In this document: positions 14,853 through 29,180 of the stretch, piece by piece
Position numbering within the stretch: position 1 is the first letter of the stretch
Layout of the letters: every line of letters begins with the position of its first letter
Origin: Urechis unicinctus
Lineage: Eukaryota > Annelida > Polychaeta > Xenopneusta > Urechidae
Assembly: GCA_034190875.2 (NCBI GenBank)
Contig: CM067349.1
Coordinates: 35,043,895-35,107,894 of the forward strand
DNA length: 64,000 nt
Reading direction: 5' to 3'
Made by a program: the position numbers and the translations under genes
Notes under the pieces: model-generated
The model's input: only the letters and a program-made list of their open reading frames with translations
Database searches by the model: none
What the model was told of the DNA's origin: nothing

Positions 14853-17800
14853 TGGTTCATACAAATGAGGGTGTAGGGTTGTTTGAATCTGGTTGCCATG
14901 GCTGGTGCTGGTGGCGTTAGTAAAGTGATAAGCTCTGCTAATGTGAACTGACTGTGAAGACCTGGTTCAGCGCTATATTTGCGTTTTGCAGTCAGGTTAT
15001 TACCATGGAATAGCTCAGACCGCCCGATATGCTGACAAATGATTTAACAAGAACTAGTTTGAGCAATTCACGATTGCCAACTTGTCAGTTCATGAATGCG
15101 GCTTGAGTTGGCAGACTCGGCTGAGTTCGAAGTTAGCCAACTCATATTAAGTTTTGTTTTTATCGAATGAGTCCCAGGGTGCAGCTGAATATGACGTCAT
15201 AATAATATTGGCGGTTGATGGTATAATATTGACTTAATTATCGAACCCAAACTAATTATGGTAATTAACGAAGCCAAGCAAAGGTCGACGCAATGGTTAT
15301 GATGCATAAGTGTTTGTTTGGTAATTGTTTGCCGCACGTTTCACTGATTAATCAATTACGACTATAACTTTTTTGATAATGTGACGGTTATTTGCTGGTG
15401 TTTGTTTTTAATAAACCCACTGATCGGGTTGTGCGGGTGTGATTTTTAATGGCATTGAATCTCCTCTTTCAAATGGATCATTTTAACATCTGGCATTGAT
15501 ATTGATATATTCTAATGACCATTGGTCCTCACAAAAATATAGTCGGTAGTGAGCTTTCAAGGTTGCCAAGCATTATCAAATTGCACCCACTGCTTAATGA
15601 ATGACAGCAAAATGAGTTAAATGCAAAACCCATCTTCCCAATAGGATTCGGATTTTTACCTTACGTAACATGGATGGAACCCATTGGTTGAGTGCACAGA
15701 ATTCGCTTCAGAAATAAATGCTAATGAGGATAAAAAAATATGGAAAACTACTTCAACTTTAGTAGCGATATCTTTCAGCGGTGTCTGTCCTGAATGATAC
15801 TATGACATACAGAGTTAATAATGTGATAAATGTTCATCTGGATGAACCCTTAAATTTTGAATCGTTACATATTTATTCACACTGATTATCCTACTTGGTT
15901 CGGTGTCCACTACGAAAAGCCCACAATATGTTACGTAGAACGAAACGCATGGGCATCAATAAACGTTTTTCCTGTCAATGAGGCTCTAGCTTAGTAAGAA
16001 ACCGGCTAATGGATATCTTTTGCTTGCTTAAAACTATACTCAACCAACTTAGATAAGCTATGCATACCACATGAGCATGTATGGTAAGTAACTGGCTCCT
16101 TCATATCTTTCGTTTCAATGAAACAATACTCAGCCAGACCTATCGCCAATGGCATATTTTAGCATCATGCAGTGGATGCTATTACATTTCCATTTACAAC
16201 ATGGCATTGGGAAATAAAACATCTCGATAATATTTATCACTCGGTAATTGCAATTTACCTATAAAGTCGATATAATGGGCCATATTGAAAATGCAAAATG
16301 TTTAATTTTCTTATTGTTGCGTTTTCAATCAAACCGCTTGTACTTCATAGATATACTTGCGATTCTGCTTTTTTCATTGTTTGTTGTGTAATGTAGCTTT
16401 ACAAAAGTCAGAAGTTGTACGAAGCCACAACAATCGATATATATTTGACGAACATTTAACGCTGAAAAGCAAATCGAGATATTTGTTCTTACTTCTGAAC
16501 AGAATATCAGGAGCGTTTTTGCTACACATATAAACCATCTGCAGTCATGGTCTCGGTTAGCTATTGTGTACATTGTCTGTATTCGTCAACCCTTCACCAC
16601 ACACTTTAGACTGCATTATATTCGAACGGTGTTTAGCTATAACACACTAAATCAGGAAGCGCGATAACTTAATCAAACATTATCATAGCTTTTGTTCAGC
16701 CCGATATATTATCGTGATGTGTTATAGATTTTGTATCAGGATTGTGCAGTGTTAAGAACTATTTAGGTTTAATCATCTCTCATCTCGAAATATTTAGAAA
16801 ATGCAGTATTGGATGCAGAATTGGTGGGTGTTGAAACTTAAATGCCCAATTAATATTTGGATGTGATGCACATTTTTCAATCCAATACGGGGGACCTGTC
16901 TTGGCGATGGAGTTTACACAAAATCACGTTACAAGCTGACACGTGGAGAGCTGATAAAAGGAACAATTTGTCTGACCTTTCAGTATGTTTTCCGTCATCA
17001 TCTTTAACAAAACCTAACAAGAAAACCATAGCACTCAGCAGCGTACCAAGTAAGCTTAACGCTGTGCGCATTATCACAAAAGGAACATGACAACAAAAGC
17101 GTCAGAGAGTACATCAGCTGTGCCGGAGCTTGCTTGTGTTTATTTTTGGTTTTCACGTAACAACCTCGTACCAGCTTTGATAACGTTCTCTTTTCTGTTG
17201 CACAATACATTAAGGGCTGATGATATATATTTTTCCATCAATATTGCTGATGATCAAAACTATCATATCATTTTATCTTGTAGGAATTAGGCTTATCGGC
17301 AATTATAACCCAAGTATGTGAGCTCCCATACATGAATAGTCAATCTTCAATATATCCATTAGTTATCGAGCTTAAAAGAACCTTGAATATAATTAAACAA
17401 TACCTAATATTCTAGCCAAAGCAAAAAGTGAATTTAGGTGTATATATATATATATAATGTCCCTATAGTATTACCTTAAGGGTTTGGGTTTCTCCATTTA
17501 AAGTATGGAAATAGAATGATCAGGTGACTGGGCAATACGTGTGATTTAAGCACTCCGCACAAAATTTGCTAAAGGAAGATAAGCCACACTTATTTAATTC
17601 TATAAGAACAAACATGGATGACAGAGTATGACAATTGTTTCCCTCTTAATAAGACTGGCTAACGAAAAGAAAAATACAAGCAGCTGATGTTGAAGTTGTG
17701 TCAATGGCCATGGCACAAATACCTGACAACTGCTGGCAAATGTTTCTGCTGAGAGCGTTTTAAAAGAACTAGTCGGTTGAAAATGAAACATTGCTAGTGG

Positions 17801-20469
17801 TAAAGAGGTCGTATAATAATGTCAATAATGAGTAAATAATATTCACGGTATAATGGATGACATTACGTATGTCTGACAAAATAAGCGGATGTCATCGCAT
17901 CACAAGGACTTTAACTATTCAACCATCTTCTGGTGACATTTTGGCTTGGCCATTTTAGTGAGACTTAGGATGTAGCGCATACTATATTGATGGGTTTAGA
18001 GTTTTTTTATAAAGCCCTTAGATATCAGGACGACTCATACAATGCCGCGAAGAATGCACTACCGGCTAATATAGTTATATTAGCGCTCTGCATTATATAC
18101 TGCGCCATTGAAATATACAATGACTGCAACGCTTGCAATAAAATAATAGCCGTGAAAGTGATTACCGGCATCAACATTGTACAAGCGACACACAACTGAT
18201 CAAAATATACAATTAAGAGGAACAAACAGACGATTTTGCGATGTTCAATATAAGTCGTAATAAAAAGCCAGAGCTCTTGTGGAGTGCTTTATAGGATGAC
18301 TGCAAAAGTAATAAAATCCTAATTGACATTTGCATGGTCTGTCATTTATTTTGCCAGTCGGTGTACATTGCATTACTTGTCCGGGTTCTTACGGTTCACT
18401 AAAAATTGATATAAATGCCGGTTGTCTATTCACTCAAGCAAAGAGATGATTAAGTTGATGTTTTGAATTAGGCGCCGCTTCAGACATTTAACCCATTCAG
18501 TAAAAAAGGGACAGCAACAGTAAAGGTTATTTTGATACCTACAATTGATGTTAAAGTGAATGCGTTGCGGTGTTTTCACTCATGTTCTCATTAATGCAGA
18601 AACCCAATATTATGTCCATCATAGTAGCATGGCATGGCGAAAACATATTTCAACGATGTGGTGTGATTATTGGTTTGACAGCCATGAGGTCGGCGGAAAT
18701 CACACAGGCCAAGAGGTCGTCGACGTAAGCGCCATGCAAGTTGTAACGGCAAAAGAAGGTGTGTTCTGGTTTAAGAGTTGATTGTGTTACAGTATTTTCT
18801 TTCCTTTACTGTTATCCTAGGCTTCAGTTCAGTTCTCTGAATGAAGTGCCCGTTAAAGACCACATGTACTTTGTCATCCTCTTACTGTACATGCTTAGGC
18901 AACCCTTCCCAATTGCCGCAACATATTACATTTTAGGAAGTGATCCGCGTCGTCTTGAACTGCAGATAAACTACTGCGAGCACCAGCTGCATGGCGAGTT
19001 CCGCTTGCGCAATAGTTAAATGCATCAGCTATTGAAAAGTTAACCACAAAGGATAAAGTCTTGCTCGCAGTGAGTTGCTATTAACATCGAACATGCATTC
19101 TCTGCACGTTACAATACAATAACCTGCTAGCAAAAAATACATTTTTTCCGTTACGGTTTTCCACTTATGTTTTCAATTACACGTAGCACTGTGTAGAAAA
19201 AACATAATGTTAACGATGGGAAAGGCTTAATCTGCCCAGACGCCGCAGAGCAAAACAATACTAATCGTATTGCAGGTCATGCATCCTATCCATCTAATAC
19301 AGTTAAGCCTTACTCTGTCCATCTGCATCTGAACATGGTTCGGTTGCGCTCCGGTGCTGTCCCATAAACCAGACCATAGTTATAGTTATCTATATTTACG
19401 GGGACATGTGTTCTGTGGTGCAATGAGGTTCATTAGAGTGCTGAATGTTGTTTTGATGGCAAAACTAATATAAATGACAATGTAATACAAATATAATATA
19501 CTCAGTTTCATTTGCCACAAAACATATAAAGGTATTTTTGGAGGAGTATCTGACCCTGTAGCTTCGGAATATGCGCATTATTAAAGTATACTGGAAACAA
19601 TCTATAATAAACTTCCATTGTCGATGGCATACTTGCCGTAATTTGATGCTCTCGAAATATGTATCGTGCCATGTTCCAGTCAGTACGTCCTCAGTTTATG
19701 AGCCCATAGACCTTTCAGACTCAAATCACCAGCGGGCAAGGTTATATGTATATATGTATAAATACTCGTTAATATATATATATATCCTCGTGTTTATTGT
19801 TTTTCCAAAAGGCGTCAAACTCAATTTGCAGCCCTGCTTTACTTAAACATACATGTGGTTTTTCAGTTTGTCTTTGTTTCTGGGAATTGTGATTTGTTGT
19901 TCCGCGCATATACCTTAGCATCTCGCTAATTGCTCTAAATACCAAACAGCAAAACCGGTATGTTTATCAATTTAGAGCGGTCACTATAATCTTGGAAACC
20001 ATTAAAACTAGGTTTAAAATAGAGGGTTATGTAAATACGAATTAGGATTTGGAAAGAATTGCAGCCACCCCAAAGCTTCCGTGATGCGGTTTGGCGTCGA
20101 CTAGAAGTTTTGTTCTAACATTCTGTAGATGTTTGTCGGACCATTAATGGGACTCGTTTATATCCATGGAATATGTAGCACCACTGTTGAATATATTCAT
20201 GCACGATAGGCTATATTTAGAGCCAGTGCCAAAGCAAATAATCCGTTAAGCATATTCTCATGGTTTGCTATCTCTGTAAGAAATCAGTATTGTACCGTTG
20301 GTAGCTGGTCTTATAGGATAAACCTTCAATAATAGAAGGGAATTGCTTTGAACATTCACAATAACAGTTGTTTTTTGTATATCTGTTTAACATACATTTG
20401 ACTGGAATTCGTCTGCTTTCATGTCAAACGAAGACGTAAAACCAATGCGGCTGGGGTGCTTGTTGCATA

Positions 20470-20668
20470 GCTGTGTTTATGTAAGCTTTAGCTCATATAA
20501 TTCATATAACTGCCACGATGAAAACGAATATATTTACAATACTGTTTAGTTATATTGCATTACATCCACACGCAATTCAATTTACGTATTAATAGACTAG
20601 AAGAAATACATTGAAATCGAAATATTAATGAACGGTAGCAGCTAGATATTTCTTTGGCGGTTGAACAA
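20470..20668. other. About 0.2 kb present only in tandem unit 2
   Basis: In unit 1 CTTGTTGCATA runs straight into AAATGATTAGC. In unit 2 about 198 AT-rich bases lie between these sequences. A 66-base difference of the same kind lies at 19130-19195. Confidence 0.7.
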
Positions 20669-21189
20669 AATGATTAGCAAAATTGGTTGCCTACATTTGC
20701 ACATTCGCATGCACAGTTTGCCAGCCTCCCCAAAATTTACTTTAATTATGCAGAACAATGCAGTATCGTCGAGTAAGCAAGTAGATTGCCAAATTATGTG
20801 GCTATGCATACAGGCTTATGGTGCTGAGGTTGGGCAGTTGAAAGAAAATGGTAAAAGATGACAATGCGTCATGGTACCGCGGTTATCTTAAACATTCGGG
20901 AACGTGTAATTATGTGCCAGATAACCTTCAATGGCATCAGTTGATTCAGCATAGCTGTTGTTTGTAGCAGATTAGCAATTTTAGATCGTCAGCGATACAT
21001 TTACGGTGACATGGTAATGCACCATTTTATTATAAAGGCAACGACCTGAGCAGTAGCTCCTTCCAAACTTTACATTTTAAAAGTGCACATACTCCATGAA
21101 CAACAAACACCGTTGGCCATAACAAGCATTATCAAGAGCATACGTCAATGTGGAAGCAGGATTGAACCATCCGCACAACTTTGATTCAC

Positions 21190-22914
21190 TTCAATATCCA
21201 TTGTTTAGCGAATCAGTTAAATAAATGAAGCAATTACTTATTCAAGAAGTTTACTCGAGCGTCTCCCTTTTGTGTGTGAATGGGCTGACTTATAAGGCTG
21301 ATTAGAGCAACCATCATTTGATTCAATTTACAGCGATCGGAATAACCCAGGGAGCCATTCCGATTTGTCTTAACCGGCAAAGAAGAAGAAAGGCCATGCA
21401 AATCCCATTAAGGATTTGATTACAGCGGTCGCCATTGCATCTGACTTTCCATGTGCGTTCTGCTGTATTATCTAATACAGAAAGAACCATAATTGCCTTT
21501 TTATATATTTGGATGATTGGGCGTTGTATATTTTTAGTAACGCAGGTGAGGTTAGGGGGTAATTGTAACAAAGTAGCTATTCTTTTATTTAGCATTGCTA
21601 TTGCATTTCCAATCATCGGAAAGTTCTACACAGCAATTTAGAGAGATTGGTTAAAGGTTCGTTATTCGATACGATATTCGATGCTTCCTCGAATATTCGA
21701 TATTCGATGCTTCCTGCATTCCATGGTTGCACTGCATCATCATGTCTCGGCTCTTAAACGCGCTTTTGATATGTGTAGGGTTTCAATCGCACCAGTGAAA
21801 CTGTATCAATAGATGAAGTTTTCCGACCAAGTTGCCGTAACTGCTTTTATAGCATTACGGCAATTGCTTAGTCTATGTTACCATTTATCTCCGTTGATTC
21901 TGTACCATGCGCCAATATGCGACATGCAGAGTTTAATAAACATTCTACATTGATGCTCTATATTATCTTTTATACAGCTGTTCTCTACTGGCTCCAAAGT
22001 GACAGAGCGTCAATAAAGAAATATAATGACATAAAATGGTTATGGCTGATATGCATGACTTTGAAATCCTTACTTTGTACAAATGCAAATACCACGAATG
22101 AAACCAAACGGGGACAGGGCAGCCAAACACCAATAGGTCATGTAACAGTCGAAATGAACATTTTTTATTATCATATGAGCACTATACGTAATCGGCTGCT
22201 GCTCAGTAAACCTCTCTGCAACGCATTGCTCATAATCGTGATTGTAGCGGCTGACCGAAGTGTATCGCGCCTGGAGCATATTGCATGCAATTTTTGTCAG
22301 TTGAACTCAAAACTTTTATAGTTATAAAAGTATGGGACTTATCTGACTTCTTTTGCGGAGGCTTGGAGTCGCTAACTACGTACGAAACTAAGAAAAACGC
22401 TGTGGTAATCGATTATGCTGAGACAATAAGTACAGGTCTTATGGTTTGCAAATGTAATTGACTGGTAGAAATGGTTTGTCTAAGGAAGCAAAAGCAACTG
22501 GCATGATAATCGTGACTGCTTACGCATGTATGTCTGAGCTGCTTAAGCCTTCATTTCAACACTATCGCCAAATATTATCAACCGAACATGTTCGGTTTGG
22601 CAGATTGTTTTAGCGAAATCTATATTAACATATATTCCATATCATCAGGTAGAGAAGGCATCGTGCTTAAACCAGTGTAACAAATGCAAAACGTTAAGAT
22701 AGAAATAAACTACACACAAACTAACAGCACATTTTAAATGAATAGTCAGAAAACTACCAGCCAATTTACAATTAGTGTTAAGGTCCGATTTGAAATATGC
22801 CTGGATATCGAATTAGAAAATTATTTAGAACAGTGCATTCCACATTTGACAACATCGCAAGTCAGACGTGGCCTTGCTGCCAGACAACACAGTTAGTACG
22901 ATTGTCACCAAACA
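21190..22914. other. Unique stretch with a 148-codon open frame
   Basis: The stretch contains an ATG-started open frame at 21875-22321 (plus, 148 codons), the longest outside the simple repeats, with no recognisable domain. ATATTCGATGCTTCCT is repeated in tandem near 21670-21717. No other feature is seen. Confidence 0.5.
22580..22597. other. Perfect 18-base palindrome
   Basis: AACCGAACATGTTCGGTT is self-complementary over all 18 bases. Its centre GAACATGTTC fits the half-site of p53-family factors (RRRCWWGYYY), but a single half-site in non-coding DNA is weak evidence for function. Confidence 0.3.
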
Positions 22915-23730
22915 GTTGCATGAGTCCAATCGCAGTAATGGTGTTTATGTGTCGGATGGCAACACCCATAGCGTCCTGTAACGAGCGAAATCAGGAGGTA
23001 TTGTATCTCGATATAGTTTACACATTCAAAGTGTTGTGTAAAGAGCTGGATGGGTAGTTGATGTAGGTCGATGCGGTTTAGTTCAATAATTAACCCGTGA
23101 ACTAGAGAGCTTACCAGTAAGATTTACTGTAAGCTACCGATGTGCGATTCAACATGGGGATTGCTTAAGATAACCTCTTTGAAATCTTTATCCAATAGTA
23201 AAAAAACCCCATTGATTGTTAATCGTCATTTGCGTGCTACATATTGGCATTATTGAGTTGTTGAAACATGTGACACTAAATTATTTTCCTTTAAATAATC
23301 AATTAGATGAACAAAAAAAATATTCACGTTATTACTCTTATCGGGTCGGCAGGAACTTTTCTCGTTATTCCTTTGTATGGGTGAAAGCTTTGAATTATAG
23401 GGGTAATGAGAGGATCAGATGGTGGTGATTTGGTATTATAACTCTCAGCCAGAACGTAAGCCGCTTTAGACACCTAGGAACAATAGGGGAAACATAATGC
23501 CGCCAACTATGTCAGGCGAATCGTTATGCTTAGAGACTTCATACGGTTTACCGAGGTAAACAGGAAGTAAGACTTCATCCGGCTCGGCTGCTACATAGCG
23601 AGTTTACTGTGATAATTTCTCATCCGAGCTGCAGTCGAACGTCCGACGGTATTGAAGGATACTATAAATCTCTTTTGCGAATTATTTATCGAGATATTTT
23701 GTACGCCAGGTCCACATTATCATCTTATAT
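22915..23730 (+). repeat. Diverged repeat E, copy 1
   Basis: Ordered matches to 53535-54150 include GTGTCGGATGGCAAC against GTGTCGGATGGAAAC, CGCTTTAGACACCT against TGCTTTAGACACCT, and GGTAAACAGGAAGTAAGAC against GGTAAACAGGTGGTAAGAC. Lengths differ through indels. There is no coding signal. Confidence 0.65.
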
Positions 23731-24619
23731 TCTACTCATGAACCCTGGTGATTAGCGGATATCAGATTTGTATCATCCGCTTATTGACCATGAACTGTCA
23801 GAAAGATGTTGATCAAACAAAAATCGTTGATTGATATATCTTAAATAAAATTATATTTTCATAATGCAAAATGTAATTTGAGCACGTTAAATGGGATATA
23901 TTTGATAATGGATATTAATATTTTACCTTTAAATAAGCATTTCCACAAAGATTAAATCTGCCTTGCAACGAATTCATATATGATTGTGCATTTGGCGCAT
24001 CTCTAATCACAAAGCGCATGAATCAGGCAACAGACGCTGTTGTCATTGACACAGGTTTCCGGCGGCAGCCATGTGTTGATTACATGTGGTGATAGTGACA
24101 TTTATACTTTGTTTCAGAATGTCGCAATGTATCCCTCCTCATAAACACATTTGTAACAGTCCTAGAATCAAGTGGAAACATATATGCTAAATCAGTTGGC
24201 CTAAATGTATGTTTCACACTTCGAGTTGTGCGATGCAGCCCTCAGTTACCATCAACACGCCTAATAATCCGGGTTATGATTCATTAGGGCGATACTTCAA
24301 CGAGATCACAAGGAAGGAAAAGGGACAATTTAAAATGTGAAACACTGATGCATTGAGAGGCCGGCTGTATATTGTGGAGCCATCTAAATACCCTAAATTA
24401 TGTGTGATACGGCTATAATCGATGTAGTATCCTTCACGCTATATAGGAATAATAATATGGTTATGTTGGTAGCGCTCCTGTTATTCAGTAAGGATTTCTG
24501 AAACGCAAGACTGTCAGGACTACGGTTATTTTAAAGATCACAACACGGCAGATTAATGTGTTTGCATAAATCTTTGTGATCTCTGAAGTTCTTCGATTGG
24601 TGCGCTATCACCAGGGCAT

Positions 24620-24720
24620 CTTTCTCTCTCTTTCGTCCTCTTCCTCTCCCTCTTTCTCTCTCTCTATATATATATACATATCTCTCTCTCTCTTGCTATC
24701 TCTCTCTCTCTCTCTCTCTT

Positions 24721-24787
<67 letters not shown>
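24620..24787. repeat. (CT)n tract with short (AT)n, copy in block A'
   Basis: A CT-rich tract interrupted by TATATATATACATA near 24665-24680, then nearly pure (CT)n to 24787. It is orthologous in position to 1750-1988. Confidence 0.95.
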
Positions 24788-24789
<2 letters not shown>

Positions 24790-25524
24790 ACTCATCAGTT
24801 TCATCACGAAGTATAACCAAACGACATTACAGTATATATATACCTTACAACTATTTTCGCGTTGACAGTTAATAACGAGAAACAGATGAGTACCACTTGG
24901 TGGGCTGACATGAGTGAAGGTCTATAGCTGCTGTACAAATGACCAGAACCTGCATACTGGACAAACTAATTGGTGTCCCTCCGAATGAGACCCACTCAGC
25001 AGTATATTCGCAGCATTCAATATTAGACTGCGGGATATGGGGTGAAATAAAGAATGTATATGAACCGACCCACACACCAGGATTTTGCCAGCAATCAGCA
25101 ACTCAATTCAAGTATTCTGATAATATAACGCAACGGATGTGGTATCTAACAGGGCTACATCTTGCATAATGTTTACCATCTAGGTAGCAGGCTTTCGTGG
25201 TAAGCCTTTGAAAATGTGATCATATTCACCGTATCAGATTCAATCCACACATAAGACAGTGAATCACAATGGGGACAAATGAGGGATGAAACTTATTCGT
25301 TAGATAGACATGGTTCTGCATGCTATTGCCTGTACACATAAATGCGTTTGTAATTTGTGCTGATCTTTACCAAGGCCCAAGGTTAGCAATGGAACATATA
25401 TATTTAATTACTCTGGCAGCCGGTCTTGGTAACCCTACATCATGTCTATTCATGTCATGTACCATTCGAACCATCGGAGTTCGTTAGATACAGTAACGAC
25501 AATACGTATGTATATATATTCATA

Positions 25525-25529
<5 letters not shown>

Positions 25530-25612
<83 letters not shown>
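25530..25612. repeat. (AT)n microsatellite, copy in block A'
   Basis: About 83 bases of pure AT, roughly half the length of the partner at 2292-2456, showing length change since the duplication. Confidence 0.97.
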
Positions 25613-25617
<5 letters not shown>

Positions 25618-28600
25618 CATTTGAATTTGAATATATGGAATGAATTCTCTCGGCTGCAGCTGCTGTTGTTGCTGGTTAAACCAGCTTACCCTACCCTCCC
25701 CTCTCCGAACCTTCCCCTCCCTTGCTCCTATCCATCTACACCGTGCACAGTGATTTTATATACACAATTGAAACGGCGTGCGGAAACGTGAAACGCAAAC
25801 ATACTGCTAGTGATCTCGCTTACTATATGCCACGTGGTTACTTTAGTAGTTGGGCTACATGTAGCACACATTACAATGTGACTATTCATTTCAGTCGTTT
25901 ACGAATGATTTCATTAGATTTTGAATTTTTTTGCAAAATCTAATTTATGGACTAGCCATTCCTTTACATAACCCGATAACCTCAATATCTTCCCTACAGC
26001 CATTCATACTTAGACGCAAGTGGTCGAAATAATGTTTAGGCATGACTGTTGTACGTGTATATTTTATGTATCAAACGATTTGATCGATATTAAATTCAAC
26101 AACCGAAAACGGTTTATGGTTTCATTGACCTTCTACAACAATAGCCGTTGGTTGTTGTTTGTTCGAATTATAGTCGTTTTTAGCAACGTAGGCTATGTAC
26201 GACAATATAACCGTTGGTTGATATTAACCTAGCAATATAAGTTGTTAATGATCGTTAATGTGGGTGTGTATTGAGTCATTTTTGTATTGACACAAATGGT
26301 TATTGTAAATATGCGCCCTGACTTCCCTGACAGTATTTATCCTCTTAAAAACATAACGGAAGCAATAACATATATTGTGAATGCTTGTCGTAAATAAGTA
26401 TTAAATATATACCGTGAACGTATGGTTAATCATTATGTACTATATCTAGTCATTCATAAAACCTCATGCAAAAGTCAGTGATTTATGTGACTGTCATAGG
26501 TAAACCGCAACCCATTCAGCTGTTAGCGGCCAGGGTTTGTTACTGACTAAGAGCAATTTCTATGCAGGCCATAACTCACTATAAACATCCGCTTGTTTGC
26601 CCGACGTTGATAATTAGGTAGTCGCTGCAAATGTCCCAGCAAATGTCAATCTTGCTAGATATAATTAAGCGACACGAAATGTATAGCGATAAGTGCAACT
26701 GCAAACCAAGCTGACACATGTATAATTTTTCACAATAGTCGGAATGTGTATGTTCTCCCATGAAAAGATTCACTTTTTCGGAATGAAGTATTGCTTGCTG
26801 ATATCGCCTCCGCACGATCCGCATTAATTAGGACGTAGAAGAAAATGCCTATCCCATCGAGTATTCTTCTAGTGCTACTGATGCTCGCTGTATTAATGGC
26901 AAGGAGTACATTATCAATTGGGTTTTTGTACGCATGCAAACACAACTGTTCTACAATTTAATGTATTACTGTTGCGAAGCATTAATCCGCCGATTAGTAA
27001 CGGATAACAGTGAACGAGTTAATATGGATCTATGCCTAAATACAAACTGGAATGTGAATTATAAAAATATTGTCCACGTTTATACACAACATACAGGCAT
27101 ATCTTAAGCTTATGGCAAAGTATCTTATGCAAAGTTTTATTGATAGATCATGGTTCAGTAATCCAGAGATCTCATTCGATTGTGCACAGTGAATGAAATC
27201 TTATACGTTGTAAATAGTCATGTTGTGGTTCTGCCAATAGTAACTATTTCACATGTTTTGTGTCTCTTTTATGTTACGGACCTGTCTAGTCTGAGAAAAG
27301 CACTTGGCACTTAAAACGCGAACTTGCAAATTGTGCCAGGGTATAAGATATATTCAAGATGTATGACAAATGCTTAGTACTCCAGTCAAACAGCATAAAA
27401 CCATTGTCATAATCATGTGCTAACCTGCTCGAATAAAATATATTAAGGCGATGTTTTTCGCGTGACATTGATCATTCCGATCGAGCGACGACAACAGACC
27501 GCCAATGTGGTGTTACTGACGAAGTGAGCAGGTAATAATGTGCTATTTATGGACAAATAAATATATGTATACAAACTGCCATGCCGGCAGAAGATAAAAA
27601 CGATTTTAAACTATATAAGATAGGGCCTTATCACGGACATTGATGTGTTAAGGTTTTACACCCGTTCCCAATTATTGATTAAGCCATTTGCATGGCCGTC
27701 TGTGCTGCACATGTCTTGAATGGGCAACGATAAGAAATAACAGAGCAATTCAATTATAACGCCACTGCAAACAGTAGATTGACAATCGACGGTATAAAGA
27801 TCGATGGAGGGGACACCTTTTGCACTATGTGTGTATTTAGCGATGGAGAAAAGCATGCGAAAATATTACTCGTACTGTAATGATAATAAACGATGTTAAT
27901 TGCAAATACCGCAATTTGTCGAAATACAAAGGTGCAGTATTGGCAAGTGGTAGGCAAGTAGTTATGCAAAATTATACTTTTGCGCCTAACAAAATTATTT
28001 GGCTTTTGGTTTTAGTGTTAGCATCATAATACTGTACCGCCTGAAGTATCTGGCGCCTAATTACATTTCAGCTTTAAACGGCTCGATCTCTGATGCAAAC
28101 TTTCAAGATCGGCATGGTTTGCTCTTAAACCAGTTTTTCTTGGCTGTCGAACAAGTTAAATGGCTAACTGTGGTTTGTTTATCGCCATCAGAGATGTTGA
28201 TCATCCTCATTGTGTAGTTACATGTAACCTATCAGATACCAGTTCGGTTTTGCCACACATCAAGGAGACACCCATTACTGGTTCAGAACAGAAAATAAAT
28301 AATAATGGTGGTATATATTCGTATGGGTTCAGAAGTCTCCAGGTCAGCCAGTTCCGGGTTTACCAATCTGGATCACTCCCGTTGTCTTGTATAATTAAAG
28401 ATTGTTTCAGACGATATGATTGCAATTACAAATGAATCATGGAAGCTCGTTTAGAAATCTGCACGCGTGCGAATCAAAGAAAGAGCAGTCAGGCAGGATT
28501 ACGGATAACATAGTCAATGACTGACAATAATTCACTTGTTCTGTACCATTTAATCGACAGCGAGACCAATGGGCGAATGTCATCTATGCCTCTAAATTAC

Positions 28601-29049
28601 TTAATTAAGTTGGCGGTATTATTATATACACTAATATGAGTTCAATTGTCACTTTTTTATATGCTCTTGTTGCGTAAGAACCATAATTTTATGATCCTGC
28701 TTTTAATCACTTAGTTCCTTTTATATGATCATTCACTTTAGAAGTTAATTAATTTCCATGTCATATGCTGGATAACACCCAGAATATTTTATCATCTCAA
28801 GGCCGACACATAGCATGGTACGCTTCCGCACTAATTGATAAATGGTTTTAATAGTTCAGCTCGAATGTTATGTCGCTATAATATTTAAGCGCGTTTACGC
28901 TGTTAACGACGGACTAAAGCTTATGCGAGCAACTACCGACCAGGTCCAAATGCAGACACTCTATTGAGTCGGAATTCTTCAATTTAGTTGAACGCACTTC
29001 ATCAAGAAGCTTATTGCTATTCTGTCCGTCGTCAATAGAATGACCACAT

Positions 29050-29180
29050 CGCGAATTGGTTTCCCAAGGAACGCCCACCAACATTTCACATTCTGTTCAT
29101 CAATCATAAATCATCCTCGCCTTTCAACACAATGGACACCAATCATTGGGGAATAATATGATAAACAATTTTATGGTCTT
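29050..29180 (+). repeat. Inverted pair C, copy 1
   Basis: TTCTGTTCATCAATCATAAA here is the reverse complement of TTTATGATTGATGAACAGAA at about 39948. Flanking bases also match in order on both sides over about 130 bases. Confidence 0.7.

Larger units (their letters stand above)
13516..21189 (+). repeat. Tandem duplication, unit 2 (about 7.7 kb)
   Basis: This is the direct, head-to-tail copy of unit 1. It starts at the CCAGGTGTTTAAGCAG junction and ends at TTGATTCAC, after which similarity stops. Extra sequence relative to unit 1 lies at about 13767-14083, 14150-14852, 19130-19195 and 20470-20668. Whether these are insertions here or deletions in unit 1 cannot be decided without an outgroup. 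The two longest extra pieces lie near the left end and show no clear target-site duplications. Confidence 0.95.
23910..28712 (+). repeat. Segmental duplication block A'
   Basis: This is the second copy of block A, in direct orientation. It shares the ordered anchors, the CT-rich tract (24620-24787) and the (AT)n tract (25530-25612). It lacks the G-rich stretch and the surrounding 0.7 kb found at 785-1535. It carries locus-specific sequence between about 26560 and 26990. No gene was recognised. Confidence 0.9.

Noticed and set aside
7081-21189. Possible CRISPR or satellite array
   Set aside because: Only two long units are present, with no short regularly spaced repeats.
21875-22321. 148-codon ATG-started frame
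   Set aside because: It is the longest non-repeat frame, but a frame of this length is not improbable by chance in 64 kb of AT-rich DNA. It shows no recognisable domain and its composition is like its surroundings. It was kept only as a note in the unique-stretch entry.
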